Shown here piece after piece: positions 53,953 through 62,918 of a stretch of DNA of 64,000 nucleotides. This DNA comes from Agromyces sp. SYSU T00194. GTDB lineage: Bacteria; Actinomycetota; Actinomycetes; Actinomycetales; Microbacteriaceae. The DNA lies in the NCBI RefSeq assembly GCF_040496035.1, contig NZ_JBEPJZ010000001.1:1922001-1986000 (forward strand), written 5' to 3'. The notes below the pieces were generated by a model, which made no database searches, was not told the origin of the DNA, and saw only the letters and a program-made list of their open reading frames with translations. The number at the start of each line of letters is the position of its first letter. Position 1 is the stretch's first letter. The position numbers were made by a program, and so were the translations under genes.

Positions 53953-54393
53953 GTGGGAGCCGGGGACGCGCAGGGACTCGTGGTCGTGGTCGACGTCGCC
54001 AACGTGATGGGCGCGCGTCCCGACGGGTGGTGGCGCGACCGGGCGGGGGCCGCGGCGCGGCTGCTCGCGAGCATGCCGGCGCTCGTCGGGAGCGTCGTCG
54101 AGGTGCCGGCGACGGATGCCTCCGGCAGCACGCCCGGCCCGCAGCCGCGGCGCATCGCGCGCATCGTCGCCGTCGTCGAGGGGCAGGCGAAGGCCGTCGC
54201 CGACGTCGCCGGAATCGAGGTCGTCCGGGCCCCGGCCGACGGGGACGGCGCGATCGTCGAGGTCGCGCGCGAGCTCGAGGCATCCGGTGCCGCAGTGCTC
54301 GTGGTGACCGCCGATCGCGGCCTCCGCGAGCGGCTCGCGCCGGGCGCCTCCACCGCTGGGCCGGGCTGGATGCGCGGCCTCCTCGACGGCTGA
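53953..54393 (+). CDS. NYN/PIN-like putative ribonuclease
   Basis: A 146-residue protein with a Rossmann-like PIN/NYN pattern. Acidic residues sit at the expected places: 'LVVVVDVANVMGARPDGWWRDR' (Asp, Asn), 'VRAPADGDGAIVEVARELEASGAAVLVVTADRGLRERL' (DGDG and TADRG). YacP/NYN proteins cut or process RNA; activity here is inferred. GTG 53953 is 6 nt after GAGGAT, so probably leaderless. Confidence 0.7.
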   Translation: MGAGDAQGLVVVVDVANVMGARPDGWWRDRAGAAARLLASMPALVGSVVEVPATDASGSTPGPQPRRIARIVAVVEGQAKAVADVAGIEVVRAPADGDGAIVEVARELEASGAAVLVVTADRGLRERLAPGASTAGPGWMRGLLDG

Positions 54394-54437
54394 CGGCGCG
54401 TTCCACCGCTCGAGGATTCGTCATTCACTTCGTTGAC

Positions 54438-54474
54438 AACACTTGTCGACAAGTGTTCGGGTGGGCCACACTAT
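54438..54474 (+). promoter_or_regulatory. Promoter and palindromic operator of propeller gene 1
   Basis: AACACTTGTCGACAAGTGTT (54438-54457) is a perfect 20-bp palindrome. TCGACA in its right half, 17 bp and CACTAT (54469-54474) make a plausible promoter. The same left half-site and -10 at the same distance occur before the second propeller gene. Confidence 0.6.
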
Positions 54475-54517
54475 GCCTCATCGCCGGCGCGGACGCCGGC
54501 GTACTCGGGGGGAACCG

Positions 54518-57166
54518 ATGTACCGAACGACGGCTTCGGCCATCTTCATCGCCGGCCTGCTCGCGACCATCGCCGTCGCGCCGGCGCAGGCGGCGCCGGG
54601 CGGCAACGGCAACGGCAACGGCAATGCGGGCTCCGGTGGCAACGGCAACGCCGGCTCCGGTGGCAACGGCAACGGCAACGCGGGCTCCGGTGGCAACGGC
54701 AACGCCCTCGGCAAGGATCCGGCGCCGGCGGTCGCCGCGCCCGACACCGAGCCGGTGTTCGCGCTGCCGTCGTGGGGCGACGGGCTGTGGGGGTCGTCGG
54801 AGAACTACGAGACGATCCAGTCGGGCGACCTCGACGGCGATGGCGACGGCGAGCTCATCGGCCGCTCGGTGCGGGGCGTCGAGGCGTGGAACTTCGACCA
54901 GGCGGCCGGCCAGTGGACGCCGATCGTGACCTCGAACTCGCTCGACTGGTCGGATTCCGAGGGCTGGGATCAGAAGCAGTACTACGAGACGATCGGCACG
55001 GCCGATGTCGACGGCGACGGCGTCGACGAGATCTACACGCGCACGTATGCGGGAGTGCAGGCCGTGCGGCTGCTGCCGGCGGGCTCGCTCACGGATGCCT
55101 CGTGGCAGGACCTCCCCCTGCTCGACGAGTTCACGACCCCGCAGGGGTGGGACCTGCCGCAGTACTACACCACGATCCAGGCGGCCGACCTCGACGGCGA
55201 CGGCGATGACGAGATCTTCGGACGTGGTGCCGGCGCGGTCGTGATCGCGGACTTCGCGGGCGGGAGCTGGCACATCAGCTCGCTGGGGCACTTCACCGAC
55301 TCCGGCGGATGGGGCGCCGCCGAGTACTACTCCACCATCCAGGCGGCGGACCTCGACGGCGACGGTCGCGCCGAGATCCTCGGGCGCGGCCATGACGGCA
55401 TGACCGTGTACGGGTTCGAAGGCGGGGCGTGGGTGCACCTGTCGTCGTCCGGACCGTTCACGAACGCCGACCACTGGGACGACGCGAAGTACTACCGCAC
55501 GATCCAGACGGCCGACCTCGACGGCGACCGGCAGGCCGAGTTGATCGGACGTGACGCCGGCGGACTGCACGTGTACGCGTTCGGCGACCAGGACGGCGCG
55601 GCGGGCAGCGGCGCGTGGATCACGCTGCCGACGGCGTTCGACTTCAACGACAACTTCGGCTGGGGCGATGCGTCCAACTACCTCACTATCCAGGGTGCCG
55701 ACGTCGACGGCGACGGCCGCGACGAGGTGATCGGGCGCACGAGCACCACCATGGCGGTCTACGGGCTCTCGCCGAGCAGCTACACCTGGTCGAACGAGCA
55801 GCAAGTCGCCGGCCCTGGGTTCACGAACGCCCTCGGCTGGAACCACGCACGGCACTACGACACGATCCAGGTGGTCGACGTGGACGGGGTGACCCTCAAC
55901 GGTCAGCCGGGCTCGGCGAACGCGTCGCGTGCCGATCTGATCGGGCGCGGGCCGAACGGCATCCAGACCTACCGGTTCGACGCGAAGGCCGGCAGCTGGA
56001 CATCGCCGACGGCGACGTTCCCGACCTGGACAGGCACCGCGCAGACGGTCTACGAGATCATCAGCCACGCGCTCGACGTGACCACCGACGACATCCGCAC
56101 GGTCTACGACACCGACGCGGGGGCGCTCGGCGACTGGGCTACCGACGCCGCGAAGCTCGAACCGCCGGTCGGCATCCCGGTCTCGACGTGGCAGCAGGTG
56201 CAGGACCAGGTCGTGCAGGAGCTGAAATGGGCGAAGAACGTGGCCGAGGCCACCGCGAACCGCACGGACCTCATCACCGAGGTGACCGCGCTGAAGGGCA
56301 GTGACACGACTGCCTCGTACCTCGACTACGACACGTCGACGTCGAACGACTCACAGCTGGCCGCGAACCTGCTCGTGCTGCTAGCGGGTTTCGCCGATGC
56401 CGCATCCAACCTCGGTGCACCGGGACTGCAGGTCGCGCTCGGCTCGCTCGACGCCGCGGCCTCGTTCGGCGCCTCGGAGGGGCAGAACGCGTCGGCCTCG
56501 TTCGAGGGGACCTACCTGGAGCTCAAGAGCGCGATCGAGGGCTGGTGGGGCACCGCGGAGACCGCGAACGAAGCGGCGAAGGCGGCCGTCGTGGCCGACT
56601 ACGGGCTGCTGAGCACCGTCGGTGAGCTCTACGGCAACGGCACCTGGCCGCAGTTCGGGAAGGGCGATCCCGGGTGGGCGGCCGCCGTGGACGCGAACGC
56701 GCGCGGCTACTCCATCTGGGTGTGGCAGACGGTCACGCCGTCCCTGCCGCAGCCGTGCGAGTTCCTGGCGATCTGCGCCGGGTGGATCGTGGGCGAGTGC
56801 ACGGTTGACTACTGCCTCCACCACGAGGACGGCTACGACTACACGCTGCGGGTCTCGACCTGCCAGCTGCCGTCCAATTGCCCGAACTACGACAAGGACT
56901 CCTTCTCGCAGCACGTCACGGTCGGGCACAAGCTGATCGAGAACTCGTTGCTGAAGCAGCTCGTCGACCCAGTCTCCGACGGCTGCCTGTCGAGTTGGAG
57001 GCCGGAGGAGTGTCACTTCGGTGTCTCGTCGCTCGACGTGATCGTCGGGCTCGACGGGTGGCCCTACTCCTGCAGCGCGTGGAGCAATGCGGGCGACCAC
57101 TTCCTCCCGGCGAAATTCTGCTCGAACCTCGAGACCGTGCGCGAGCGGTACGGCTCGCGCGAGTAG
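54518..57166 (+). CDS. Secreted seven-bladed FG-GAP propeller protein with cysteine-rich tail, paralogue 1
   Basis: An 882-residue exported protein. Signal peptide of 25 residues (APAQA), then a 40-residue Gly/Asn spacer, then seven repeats of the form YYxTIQxADLDGDGxxEIxGRG (about residues 90-480), each with a DxDGDG calcium loop; the seventh is expanded ('VVDVDGVTLNGQPGSANASRADLIGRG'). This is an FG-GAP/VCBS beta-propeller. Residues 480-740 are helical ('TTDDIRTVYDTDAGAL', 'STWQQVQDQVVQELKWAKNV', 'IEGWWGTAETANEAAK'); the last 130 residues have ten cysteines conserved in the paralogue. No known enzyme motif. ATG 54518 has GGGGGGAA. Confidence 0.85.
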   Translation: MYRTTASAIFIAGLLATIAVAPAQAAPGGNGNGNGNAGSGGNGNAGSGGNGNGNAGSGGNGNALGKDPAPAVAAPDTEPVFALPSWGDGLWGSSENYETIQSGDLDGDGDGELIGRSVRGVEAWNFDQAAGQWTPIVTSNSLDWSDSEGWDQKQYYETIGTADVDGDGVDEIYTRTYAGVQAVRLLPAGSLTDASWQDLPLLDEFTTPQGWDLPQYYTTIQAADLDGDGDDEIFGRGAGAVVIADFAGGSWHISSLGHFTDSGGWGAAEYYSTIQAADLDGDGRAEILGRGHDGMTVYGFEGGAWVHLSSSGPFTNADHWDDAKYYRTIQTADLDGDRQAELIGRDAGGLHVYAFGDQDGAAGSGAWITLPTAFDFNDNFGWGDASNYLTIQGADVDGDGRDEVIGRTSTTMAVYGLSPSSYTWSNEQQVAGPGFTNALGWNHARHYDTIQVVDVDGVTLNGQPGSANASRADLIGRGPNGIQTYRFDAKAGSWTSPTATFPTWTGTAQTVYEIISHALDVTTDDIRTVYDTDAGALGDWATDAAKLEPPVGIPVSTWQQVQDQVVQELKWAKNVAEATANRTDLITEVTALKGSDTTASYLDYDTSTSNDSQLAANLLVLLAGFADAASNLGAPGLQVALGSLDAAASFGASEGQNASASFEGTYLELKSAIEGWWGTAETANEAAKAAVVADYGLLSTVGELYGNGTWPQFGKGDPGWAAAVDANARGYSIWVWQTVTPSLPQPCEFLAICAGWIVGECTVDYCLHHEDGYDYTLRVSTCQLPSNCPNYDKDSFSQHVTVGHKLIENSLLKQLVDPVSDGCLSSWRPEECHFGVSSLDVIVGLDGWPYSCSAWSNAGDHFLPAKFCSNLETVRERYGSRE

Positions 57167-57297
57167 CGGGCCGGCGCGTCGGCGCGCACCGGCCGCACGA
57201 GGGCGGCGGGCCGTTCGACGAGGAGCTCGCGCTGCGGGCGGTGCGAAGCGTGCTCGGCGCCGCCGGTTGACGCACGCTCAGGGGCGAATCCGTCGGC

Positions 57298-57334
57298 AAC
57301 ACTTGTCGGCGATCGCGCTCGTGGGTCACACTAT
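57298..57334 (+). promoter_or_regulatory. Promoter of propeller gene 2, half-site version
   Basis: AACACTTGTCG at 57298-57308 and GTGGGTCACACTATG at 57321-57335 match the promoter of paralogue 1, with 31 bp between the same points. The right half of the 20-bp palindrome is lost here. Confidence 0.55.
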
Positions 57335-57375
57335 GGTGCAGCCGGGAACGGACCCCGGCGTCCAGAGGGGGACCC

Positions 57376-59937
57376 ATGCACCGCGCCACGCTCCTGTCGA
57401 CCGTCGTCATCGGCGGGATGCTCGCCGCGTGGACGGCGCTGCCCGCACAGGCGGCGTCCGGCGGCAATGGCGGCGGGAACGCCCTCGGTGCGACCGCTGC
57501 CCCCACGGTCGCGGCGCCCGACACGGAGCCCGCGTTCGCGCTGCCCTCGTGGGGCGACGGCCAGTGGGGCTCATCGGAGGACTACGAGACGATCCAGTCG
57601 GCCGACCTCGACGGCGACGGCGACGCCGAGCTGATCGGTCGGTCGGGCATCGGCCTCGAGGCGTGGGACTTCGACGTGACCGCCGGCCAGTGGACGCCGC
57701 TCGTCGCAGCGGGCGGGCTCGGGCTCACCGACGAGGCGGGCTGGGACCAGAAGCAGTACTACGAGACCATCGGCACCGCCGACTTCGACGGCGACGGCGC
57801 GGACGAGGTCTACACGCGCAACTGGGCGGGCATCCGGGCGGCGCGCCTCGACACCTCGTCGACCCCGGCGACCTGGGACGAGCTGCCGGACCTCGCCGAG
57901 TACACGACGACGCAGGGCTGGGACGCGCCGGAGTACTACGAGACGCTCCAGGCGGCCGACCTCGACGGCGACGGCCACGACGAGCTCTTCGGCCGCGCCG
58001 CATCGGGCATCGTGATCGCCGACTACGTCCGCGGCGGCTGGGCGATGAGCTCGTTCGCCTGGTTCTCCAACGCACAGGGGTGGGACCATCCGCAGTACTA
58101 CGAGACGATCCAGGCGGCCGACCTCGACGGCGACGGCCGAGCCGAGATCGTCGGCCGCGGAACCCAGGGCCTCGAGGTCTGGGGCCTCGAGGACGGCGAC
58201 TGGGTCGCCGAGGCGTCGTCGGGCCCGTTCCCGGACTCCGAGTACTGGAACCGGGAGGAGTTCTACTCGACCATCCAGACCGCCGACCTCGACGGCGACG
58301 GCGACGTCGAGGCGATCGGCCGCGGCACCAGCGGACTGCACGCCTTCGAGTTCGCCGACGCGACCGGCAAGAAGAACGGCGGCACGTGGACCGAGCTGCC
58401 GGAGCTGACCGCGATGAGCAACGGCAACGGATGGGCCGGAGCGCCGCGCCGCGCGACGATCCAGGCCGCGGACATCGACGGCGACGGGCGCGACGAGGTC
58501 ATCGGGCGCGACAACCTGACCATGGTCGCGTGGGGCTTCACCGCATCGAGCAAGACCTGGGCCAACGAGCAGCTGGTCGACGGTCCGGGCTTCACCGACG
58601 CCCTCGGCTGGGACGCGGCGCCGTACTACGAGACGATCCAGGTCGTCGACGTCGACGGGTACACCGCGAGCGGCCAACCGGGCTCCTCCAACGCCTCCCG
58701 GGCCGAGCTCATCGGACGTGGTCCGAACGGCATCCAGACCTACCGCTTCGACGCGAAGGCCGGCAGCTGGACCTCGCCGTCGGCCGCGTTCCCGACCTTC
58801 ACGGGCCAGGCGCTCACGGCGTACCAGGCGATCAGCGAGGCGCTCGACGTGACGACCGAGGACATCCGCAGCAGGTACGACAGCGGCGCGTCGACGCTGG
58901 GCGCATGGGCGACCGCGGTGGACGGCATCGCGCGGCCGGCAGGGGTCTCGAGCACCACGTGGCAGCAGGTGCAGGCGCAGGTCGCGCAGGAGCTCGCCTG
59001 GGCCCACGAGGTGGCGACCGCCTCGGCGAACCTCTCCGAGCTCATCGGCGTGGTCACCGAGCTGAAGGGCGACGACACCACCGCACAGCACCTCGACTAC
59101 GAGACGTCCGAGTCGAACACGGCCTCGATCGCGGGCAACCTGCTCGTGATGCTCGCCGGCTTCGTCGACGCCGCCTCGAACCTCTCCGAGCCCGGCGTGA
59201 TGGTCGCACTCGGCGCACTCGACTCGGCAGCCTCGTTCGCTGCGTCGGACGGGCAGAACGGCACCGCGTCGTTCGAGGGCACCTACCTCGAGCTCGAGGG
59301 CGCCATCGAGGGCTGGTGGGGCACCGCCGAGACCGCGAACGAGCAGGCGACGGCGCAGATCGTGGCCGACTACGGCCTGCTCAGCACCGTCGGCACGCTG
59401 TACGCCGACGGCACCTGGACGCAGTTCGGCCCGGGCGACCCCGGATGGGCCGCCGCCGCGAACGCCTCGGCGCGGGCGTACTCGACCTGGGTGTGGCAGA
59501 CCATCACGCCCACGCTGCCGCAGCCGTGCAAGGACCTGCAGGACTGCGCGGGATGGGCCGTGGCCACGTGCGCCATCGACCACTGCATGTACCAGGACGA
59601 CGGCTACGAGTACAGCCTGCGCAGCGTCGTCTGCACCGTGCCGTGGAACTGCCCGCCGTACTCCGGCGACGGCTTCGCGCAGCGGGTGCTGGTCGGCGAC
59701 AGCGTCTCGAACGCGCTGATGAAGCAGCTCACCGAACCGGTGTCGGAGTCCTGCCTGGCCGGCTGGGATCCGACGACCTGCAACTTCGGCGTCTCGGGCC
59801 TCGAGATCGCCGCCGGCCTCGACGGCTGGCAGTACCGCTGCAGCTTCTACCACCCGGCGACGAGCACGTTCTTCCCGGAGGAGTTCTGCACGGCCCTCGA
59901 GGACGAGCGCGCCCTGTACGGCACCCGCGACGGCTGA
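57376..59937 (+). CDS. Secreted seven-bladed FG-GAP propeller protein with cysteine-rich tail, paralogue 2
   Basis: An 853-residue exported protein, colinear with paralogue 1 and about two-thirds identical by eye. Signal peptide ends at PAQA (residue 26). The Gly/Asn spacer is only a few residues. Seven 'YETIQxADLDGDG' blades, expanded blade 7 ('VDVDGYTASGQPGSSNASRAELIGRG'), the same helical block ('TTEDIRSRYDSGASTLG', 'STTWQQVQAQVAQELAWAHEV') and the same ten-Cys tail ('CKDLQDCAGWAVATCAIDHC', 'CTVPWNCPPYSGDG'). A tandem duplication with its own promoter. Function unknown; extracellular glycan or protein binding is possible. Confidence 0.85.
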   Translation: MHRATLLSTVVIGGMLAAWTALPAQAASGGNGGGNALGATAAPTVAAPDTEPAFALPSWGDGQWGSSEDYETIQSADLDGDGDAELIGRSGIGLEAWDFDVTAGQWTPLVAAGGLGLTDEAGWDQKQYYETIGTADFDGDGADEVYTRNWAGIRAARLDTSSTPATWDELPDLAEYTTTQGWDAPEYYETLQAADLDGDGHDELFGRAASGIVIADYVRGGWAMSSFAWFSNAQGWDHPQYYETIQAADLDGDGRAEIVGRGTQGLEVWGLEDGDWVAEASSGPFPDSEYWNREEFYSTIQTADLDGDGDVEAIGRGTSGLHAFEFADATGKKNGGTWTELPELTAMSNGNGWAGAPRRATIQAADIDGDGRDEVIGRDNLTMVAWGFTASSKTWANEQLVDGPGFTDALGWDAAPYYETIQVVDVDGYTASGQPGSSNASRAELIGRGPNGIQTYRFDAKAGSWTSPSAAFPTFTGQALTAYQAISEALDVTTEDIRSRYDSGASTLGAWATAVDGIARPAGVSSTTWQQVQAQVAQELAWAHEVATASANLSELIGVVTELKGDDTTAQHLDYETSESNTASIAGNLLVMLAGFVDAASNLSEPGVMVALGALDSAASFAASDGQNGTASFEGTYLELEGAIEGWWGTAETANEQATAQIVADYGLLSTVGTLYADGTWTQFGPGDPGWAAAANASARAYSTWVWQTITPTLPQPCKDLQDCAGWAVATCAIDHCMYQDDGYEYSLRSVVCTVPWNCPPYSGDGFAQRVLVGDSVSNALMKQLTEPVSESCLAGWDPTTCNFGVSGLEIAAGLDGWQYRCSFYHPATSTFFPEEFCTALEDERALYGTRDG

Positions 59938-59983
59938 CGGGCGCCCTGGCGGGGCGCGGTCGCGGCCACGAGCCGGCACCGGC

Positions 59984-61000
59984 TCAGTCGAAGGTGACGA
60001 CGACCTTCTCGGCGGCACCCGGCGTGCGCGCGAGCTGCAGTGCGTCGAGCGCGCGGTCGAACGGCAGGGTGTCACTGACGATGAGCGCGTACTTCTCCCA
60101 GTTCGCGACGATGTCGTCGGTCACCTCGAAGATCTCCGTCGGGTAGCCCATCGACCAGACGAGGTTCAGCTCGGTGGTGAGGATGCTGCCGAAGTCGAGC
60201 TCGACCGGCTGCTTGTGCACCGCCACGACGCCGAGGGTCGCACCGTGCTTGGCGAGGCCCGCGGCCGTGGCGGGCACGGACGGCGCGCCCGCCGCGTCGA
60301 GGTAGATGTCGGTGCCCGAGCGGATGCCCCGCACGAAGCCGCCCGCGCCGTCGCCGTGCAGCTCGACGAGCCGTGCCGCGAGGTCCTCCTCGGCGGAGTT
60401 CACGACGGCGTCGGCGCCGACCGCAAGCGCCTTCTCGAGGCGCGACGGCACGATGTCGACGACGACGATGTGCGCGGCGCCCTTCGAGCGGTAGCCCAGC
60501 ACGGCGCCGAGGCCGATAGGGCCGGCACCGAAGACGACGACCGTGTCGCCCGGCTTCGGCTGCGTGCGGTTCACCGCGTGGAGCGCGACGGCCATGGGTT
60601 CGTTCAGGGCAGCCACGTGCCAGGGCACCTCCGGGGGGACGACCCTCAGCTGCCGGCCCGGCTGGAAGTCCCTCACCACGACGAGCTCGGTGAGCGCGCC
60701 CTGCGCGCCGCCCGAGCCGAGCAGGCCGTCGGCGAACGCCATGGTGTCGATGACGACATGGTCGCCTACGGCGACGCCGATGACGTCGGCGCCGACCTCG
60801 GCGACCTCCGCCGCGGGCTCGTGGCCGAGCGGGGTCGCCCCCTGACGGGGCGGGATGCCGCCGATGTCGGTGTACATCGCGTCGGAGCCGCAGATGCCGC
60901 AGGCACGGATGCGCAGCAGTACGTCGGACGGGCCGACCTCGGGCTGCGGAACGTCGACCCAGGCGGCGGTGCCGGGCGCGGTGACGTGGACGGACTTCAT
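59984..61000 (-). CDS. Medium-chain zinc-type dehydrogenase lacking the structural-zinc cysteines
   Basis: A 338-residue MDR protein. Catalytic zinc ligands: 'RACGICGSDAMYTDIGG' and 'PLGHEPAAEV'. The stretch that should hold the four-Cys structural zinc is replaced by 'DTMAFADGLLGSGGAQGALTEL'. NAD(P) fold: 'VVVFGAGPIGLGAVLGYRSKGAAHIVVVD'. Similar to threonine/sugar dehydrogenases. ATG 61000 has GAAGGAG. Divergent from the LacI regulator at 61121, so probably induced by a carbohydrate. Confidence 0.85.
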   Translation of the reverse strand: MKSVHVTAPGTAAWVDVPQPEVGPSDVLLRIRACGICGSDAMYTDIGGIPPRQGATPLGHEPAAEVAEVGADVIGVAVGDHVVIDTMAFADGLLGSGGAQGALTELVVVRDFQPGRQLRVVPPEVPWHVAALNEPMAVALHAVNRTQPKPGDTVVVFGAGPIGLGAVLGYRSKGAAHIVVVDIVPSRLEKALAVGADAVVNSAEEDLAARLVELHGDGAGGFVRGIRSGTDIYLDAAGAPSVPATAAGLAKHGATLGVVAVHKQPVELDFGSILTTELNLVWSMGYPTEIFEVTDDIVANWEKYALIVSDTLPFDRALDALQLARTPGAAEKVVVTFD

Positions 61001-61086
61001 GGTGGCTCCTTCGCGTTCGGGGCCCGGCTCGCGCCCGTCGACGGATCCTCGACGGGCCTGCCGACCCACACGCGGCACGCTACGCG

Positions 61087-61100
61087 CTAAATCGAATTAG
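61087..61100. promoter_or_regulatory. Candidate LacI operator between dehydrogenase and regulator
   Basis: CTAAATCGAATTAG is a 14-bp palindrome with one mismatched pair and the central CG usual for LacI-family sites. It is the only AT-rich patch between the divergent genes. Confidence 0.65.
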
Positions 61101-61120
61101 TAACAGCTAGGATCGGCGCC

Positions 61121-62122
61121 ATGCCGCGCACACCCGCCGTACGCACGACCATGAAGGACGTGGCGCGGGCCAGCGGCGTCTCGCCGGCCACCGTCAGCTT
61201 CGTGCTCAACGAGACGCCCGGCCAGACCATCCCCGTGGAGACCCGCGAGCGCGTGCGGTTCCACGCCGAGCGCCTCGGCTACGTGCCGCACCGCATCGCC
61301 CGCGCGCTCCGCGAGGGCCACTCGCGCACGGTCCTGTTGAGCACCGGGTCCGTGCCCGGCGGGCATGGACTGGAGAGCTTCATCGAGGGCCTCGACCACC
61401 AGCTCGCGCGGCTCGGGCACACCCTGCTCGTCGTCCACGGGCGTCCGAGGTCGGCGGTGCCGGCGGACGTGCTGGAGGTCGTCGCGCCGCGCGCCGTGCT
61501 GGACCTCGCCGCGGCGTACCCGGTCGCACCGCCCGGGGGCGACGGCGCACGGGCGGGCGCGGACGGGCCCGGTGACCGCCCCGGCGCGGCGGCACCCGCC
61601 TGGGAGGGCGGCTGGTCCAGCGGGCTCGCCGCGCACGGCGAGACCCAGCTGCGCCACCTCGTCGCGCAGGGCCACCGGCGCATCGCCTTCGCGGTCGGCG
61701 ACGACCCGACGTCGGCGATGTTCGCCGACCTGCGGCGAGCACAGCTCGAGGCATCCGCCCGCCACCTCCGCGTGGCCGCGCCCGTGCCGCTCACGCTCCC
61801 GTCGGCCGCGGGCGGACCGGCGGCGGCGGTGGGGCGGCTCGCGGAGGAGTACCCGGATGTGACGGCCGTCGCCGCGCTCGACGACGACACAGCGCTGCGC
61901 CTGCTCGCCGGCATGGCCGATCGGGGCCTCCGGGCGCCCGACGACCTCGCCGTCATCGGCTTCAACGAGGGGCTGCACGGCGCGCTCTGGCGACCGGCGC
62001 TCACCACCGTGCGCATCGATGCCGAGGCGTACGGCCGACGGGTCGCCCATCAACTCCTCGACCTCGAGCCGCCCGCGTGGTCGGCTCCGCCGTCGCGGGT
62101 GGTCGTGCGCGACACCGCCTGA
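61121..62122 (+). CDS. LacI-family regulator with a shortened sensor domain
   Basis: A 333-residue repressor. HTH at residues about 8-55 ('TTMKDVARASGVSPATVSFVLNETPGQTIPVETRERVRFHAERLGYVPH'), sensor domain ('LAVIGFNEGLHGALWRPALTTVRIDAEAYGRRVAHQLLDL'). The middle contains a Gly/Ala/Pro-rich loop ('APPGGDGARAGADGPGDRPGAAAP') in place of ordinary core sequence. TAGGAT lies 7 nt before ATG 61121 (leaderless). Probably controls the divergent dehydrogenase. Confidence 0.87.
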   Translation: MPRTPAVRTTMKDVARASGVSPATVSFVLNETPGQTIPVETRERVRFHAERLGYVPHRIARALREGHSRTVLLSTGSVPGGHGLESFIEGLDHQLARLGHTLLVVHGRPRSAVPADVLEVVAPRAVLDLAAAYPVAPPGGDGARAGADGPGDRPGAAAPAWEGGWSSGLAAHGETQLRHLVAQGHRRIAFAVGDDPTSAMFADLRRAQLEASARHLRVAAPVPLTLPSAAGGPAAAVGRLAEEYPDVTAVAALDDDTALRLLAGMADRGLRAPDDLAVIGFNEGLHGALWRPALTTVRIDAEAYGRRVAHQLLDLEPPAWSAPPSRVVVRDTA

Positions 62123-62147
62123 GCGATATCCGGGGCAGGATGGGGAG

Positions 62148-62837
62148 GTGCCCCAGACCAGCGACGCCCGCGCCGAGCTCGCGGCGCTGTGCGCCCGGGG
62201 GCTCGCCTGGCATCCGATGATGACCCCGGCGGCGACCGATGACGCGCCGCCGCGCCCGGCCGCCGTGCTGGTGCTGTTCGGGGTGCTCGACGCCGCCGAG
62301 GCCCGTACGCCCGGCGCCTCGCAGGTCGCGGCCGACCTCGACGTGCTGCTGCTGCGGCGCGCGGCGACGCTGGGCAGCCACGCCGGGCAGGTCGCGTTCC
62401 CGGGCGGGCGGTTCGAGGCATCCGACAGCGGGGCCATCGACTGCGCGGTGCGCGAGGCGGTCGAGGAGACCGGGCTCGACCCGGCCGGCGTCGAGCCGCT
62501 CGGCACGCTGCCGTCGATCTCGATGCCGGTCAGCAACCACGTGGTCACGCCGGTGCCGGCGTGGTGGACCCGCCCGTCGGAGGTCGTCGCCGTCGACCAC
62601 GCCGAGTCGGTCGACGTGTTCCGCGTGCCGGTGGCCGACCTGCTGCATCCGTCGAACCGGGGGAGCACCGAGCACTCGGTCGGCGGGCGGAGCTGGCGCG
62701 CGCCCGCGTTCACCGTCGGCGGCAACGTCGTCTGGGGCTTCACCGCGTTCGTGCTCGCGTCGATGTTCGACGAGCTCGGCTGGTCGGAGCCGTGGGACGC
62801 CGGGCGCATCGTGGAGCGCGACGACCTCGACCGCTGA
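62148..62837 (+). CDS. Nudix hydrolase, CoA pyrophosphatase (NudL)-like
   Basis: A 229-residue Nudix protein. 'LLLRRAATLGSHAGQVAFPGGRFEASDSGAIDCAVREAVEETGLDPAGVEPLGTLPSISMPVSNHVVTPVPAWW' carries the NuCoA signature (SHxGQVxFPGG) followed by the Nudix box REAVEETGL. These cleave CoA or acyl-CoA to phosphopantetheine and 3',5'-ADP. GTG 62148 is 6 nt after CAGGAT, so the transcript is probably leaderless. Confidence 0.88.
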   Translation: MPQTSDARAELAALCARGLAWHPMMTPAATDDAPPRPAAVLVLFGVLDAAEARTPGASQVAADLDVLLLRRAATLGSHAGQVAFPGGRFEASDSGAIDCAVREAVEETGLDPAGVEPLGTLPSISMPVSNHVVTPVPAWWTRPSEVVAVDHAESVDVFRVPVADLLHPSNRGSTEHSVGGRSWRAPAFTVGGNVVWGFTAFVLASMFDELGWSEPWDAGRIVERDDLDR

Positions 62838-62918
62838 CCGGCGAGGGCGGCGCGCCCGACGGCGCTCCGGGGGTTCTCCCGATTGCCCACCGATCGAGCC
62901 GGCTGGAAGGCTTGCGGC

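Noticed and set aside
57571-60075. A long leftward open frame across propeller gene 2
   Set aside because: The opposite strand has seven regular repeats and a signal peptide; this frame has neither and is a GC artefact.
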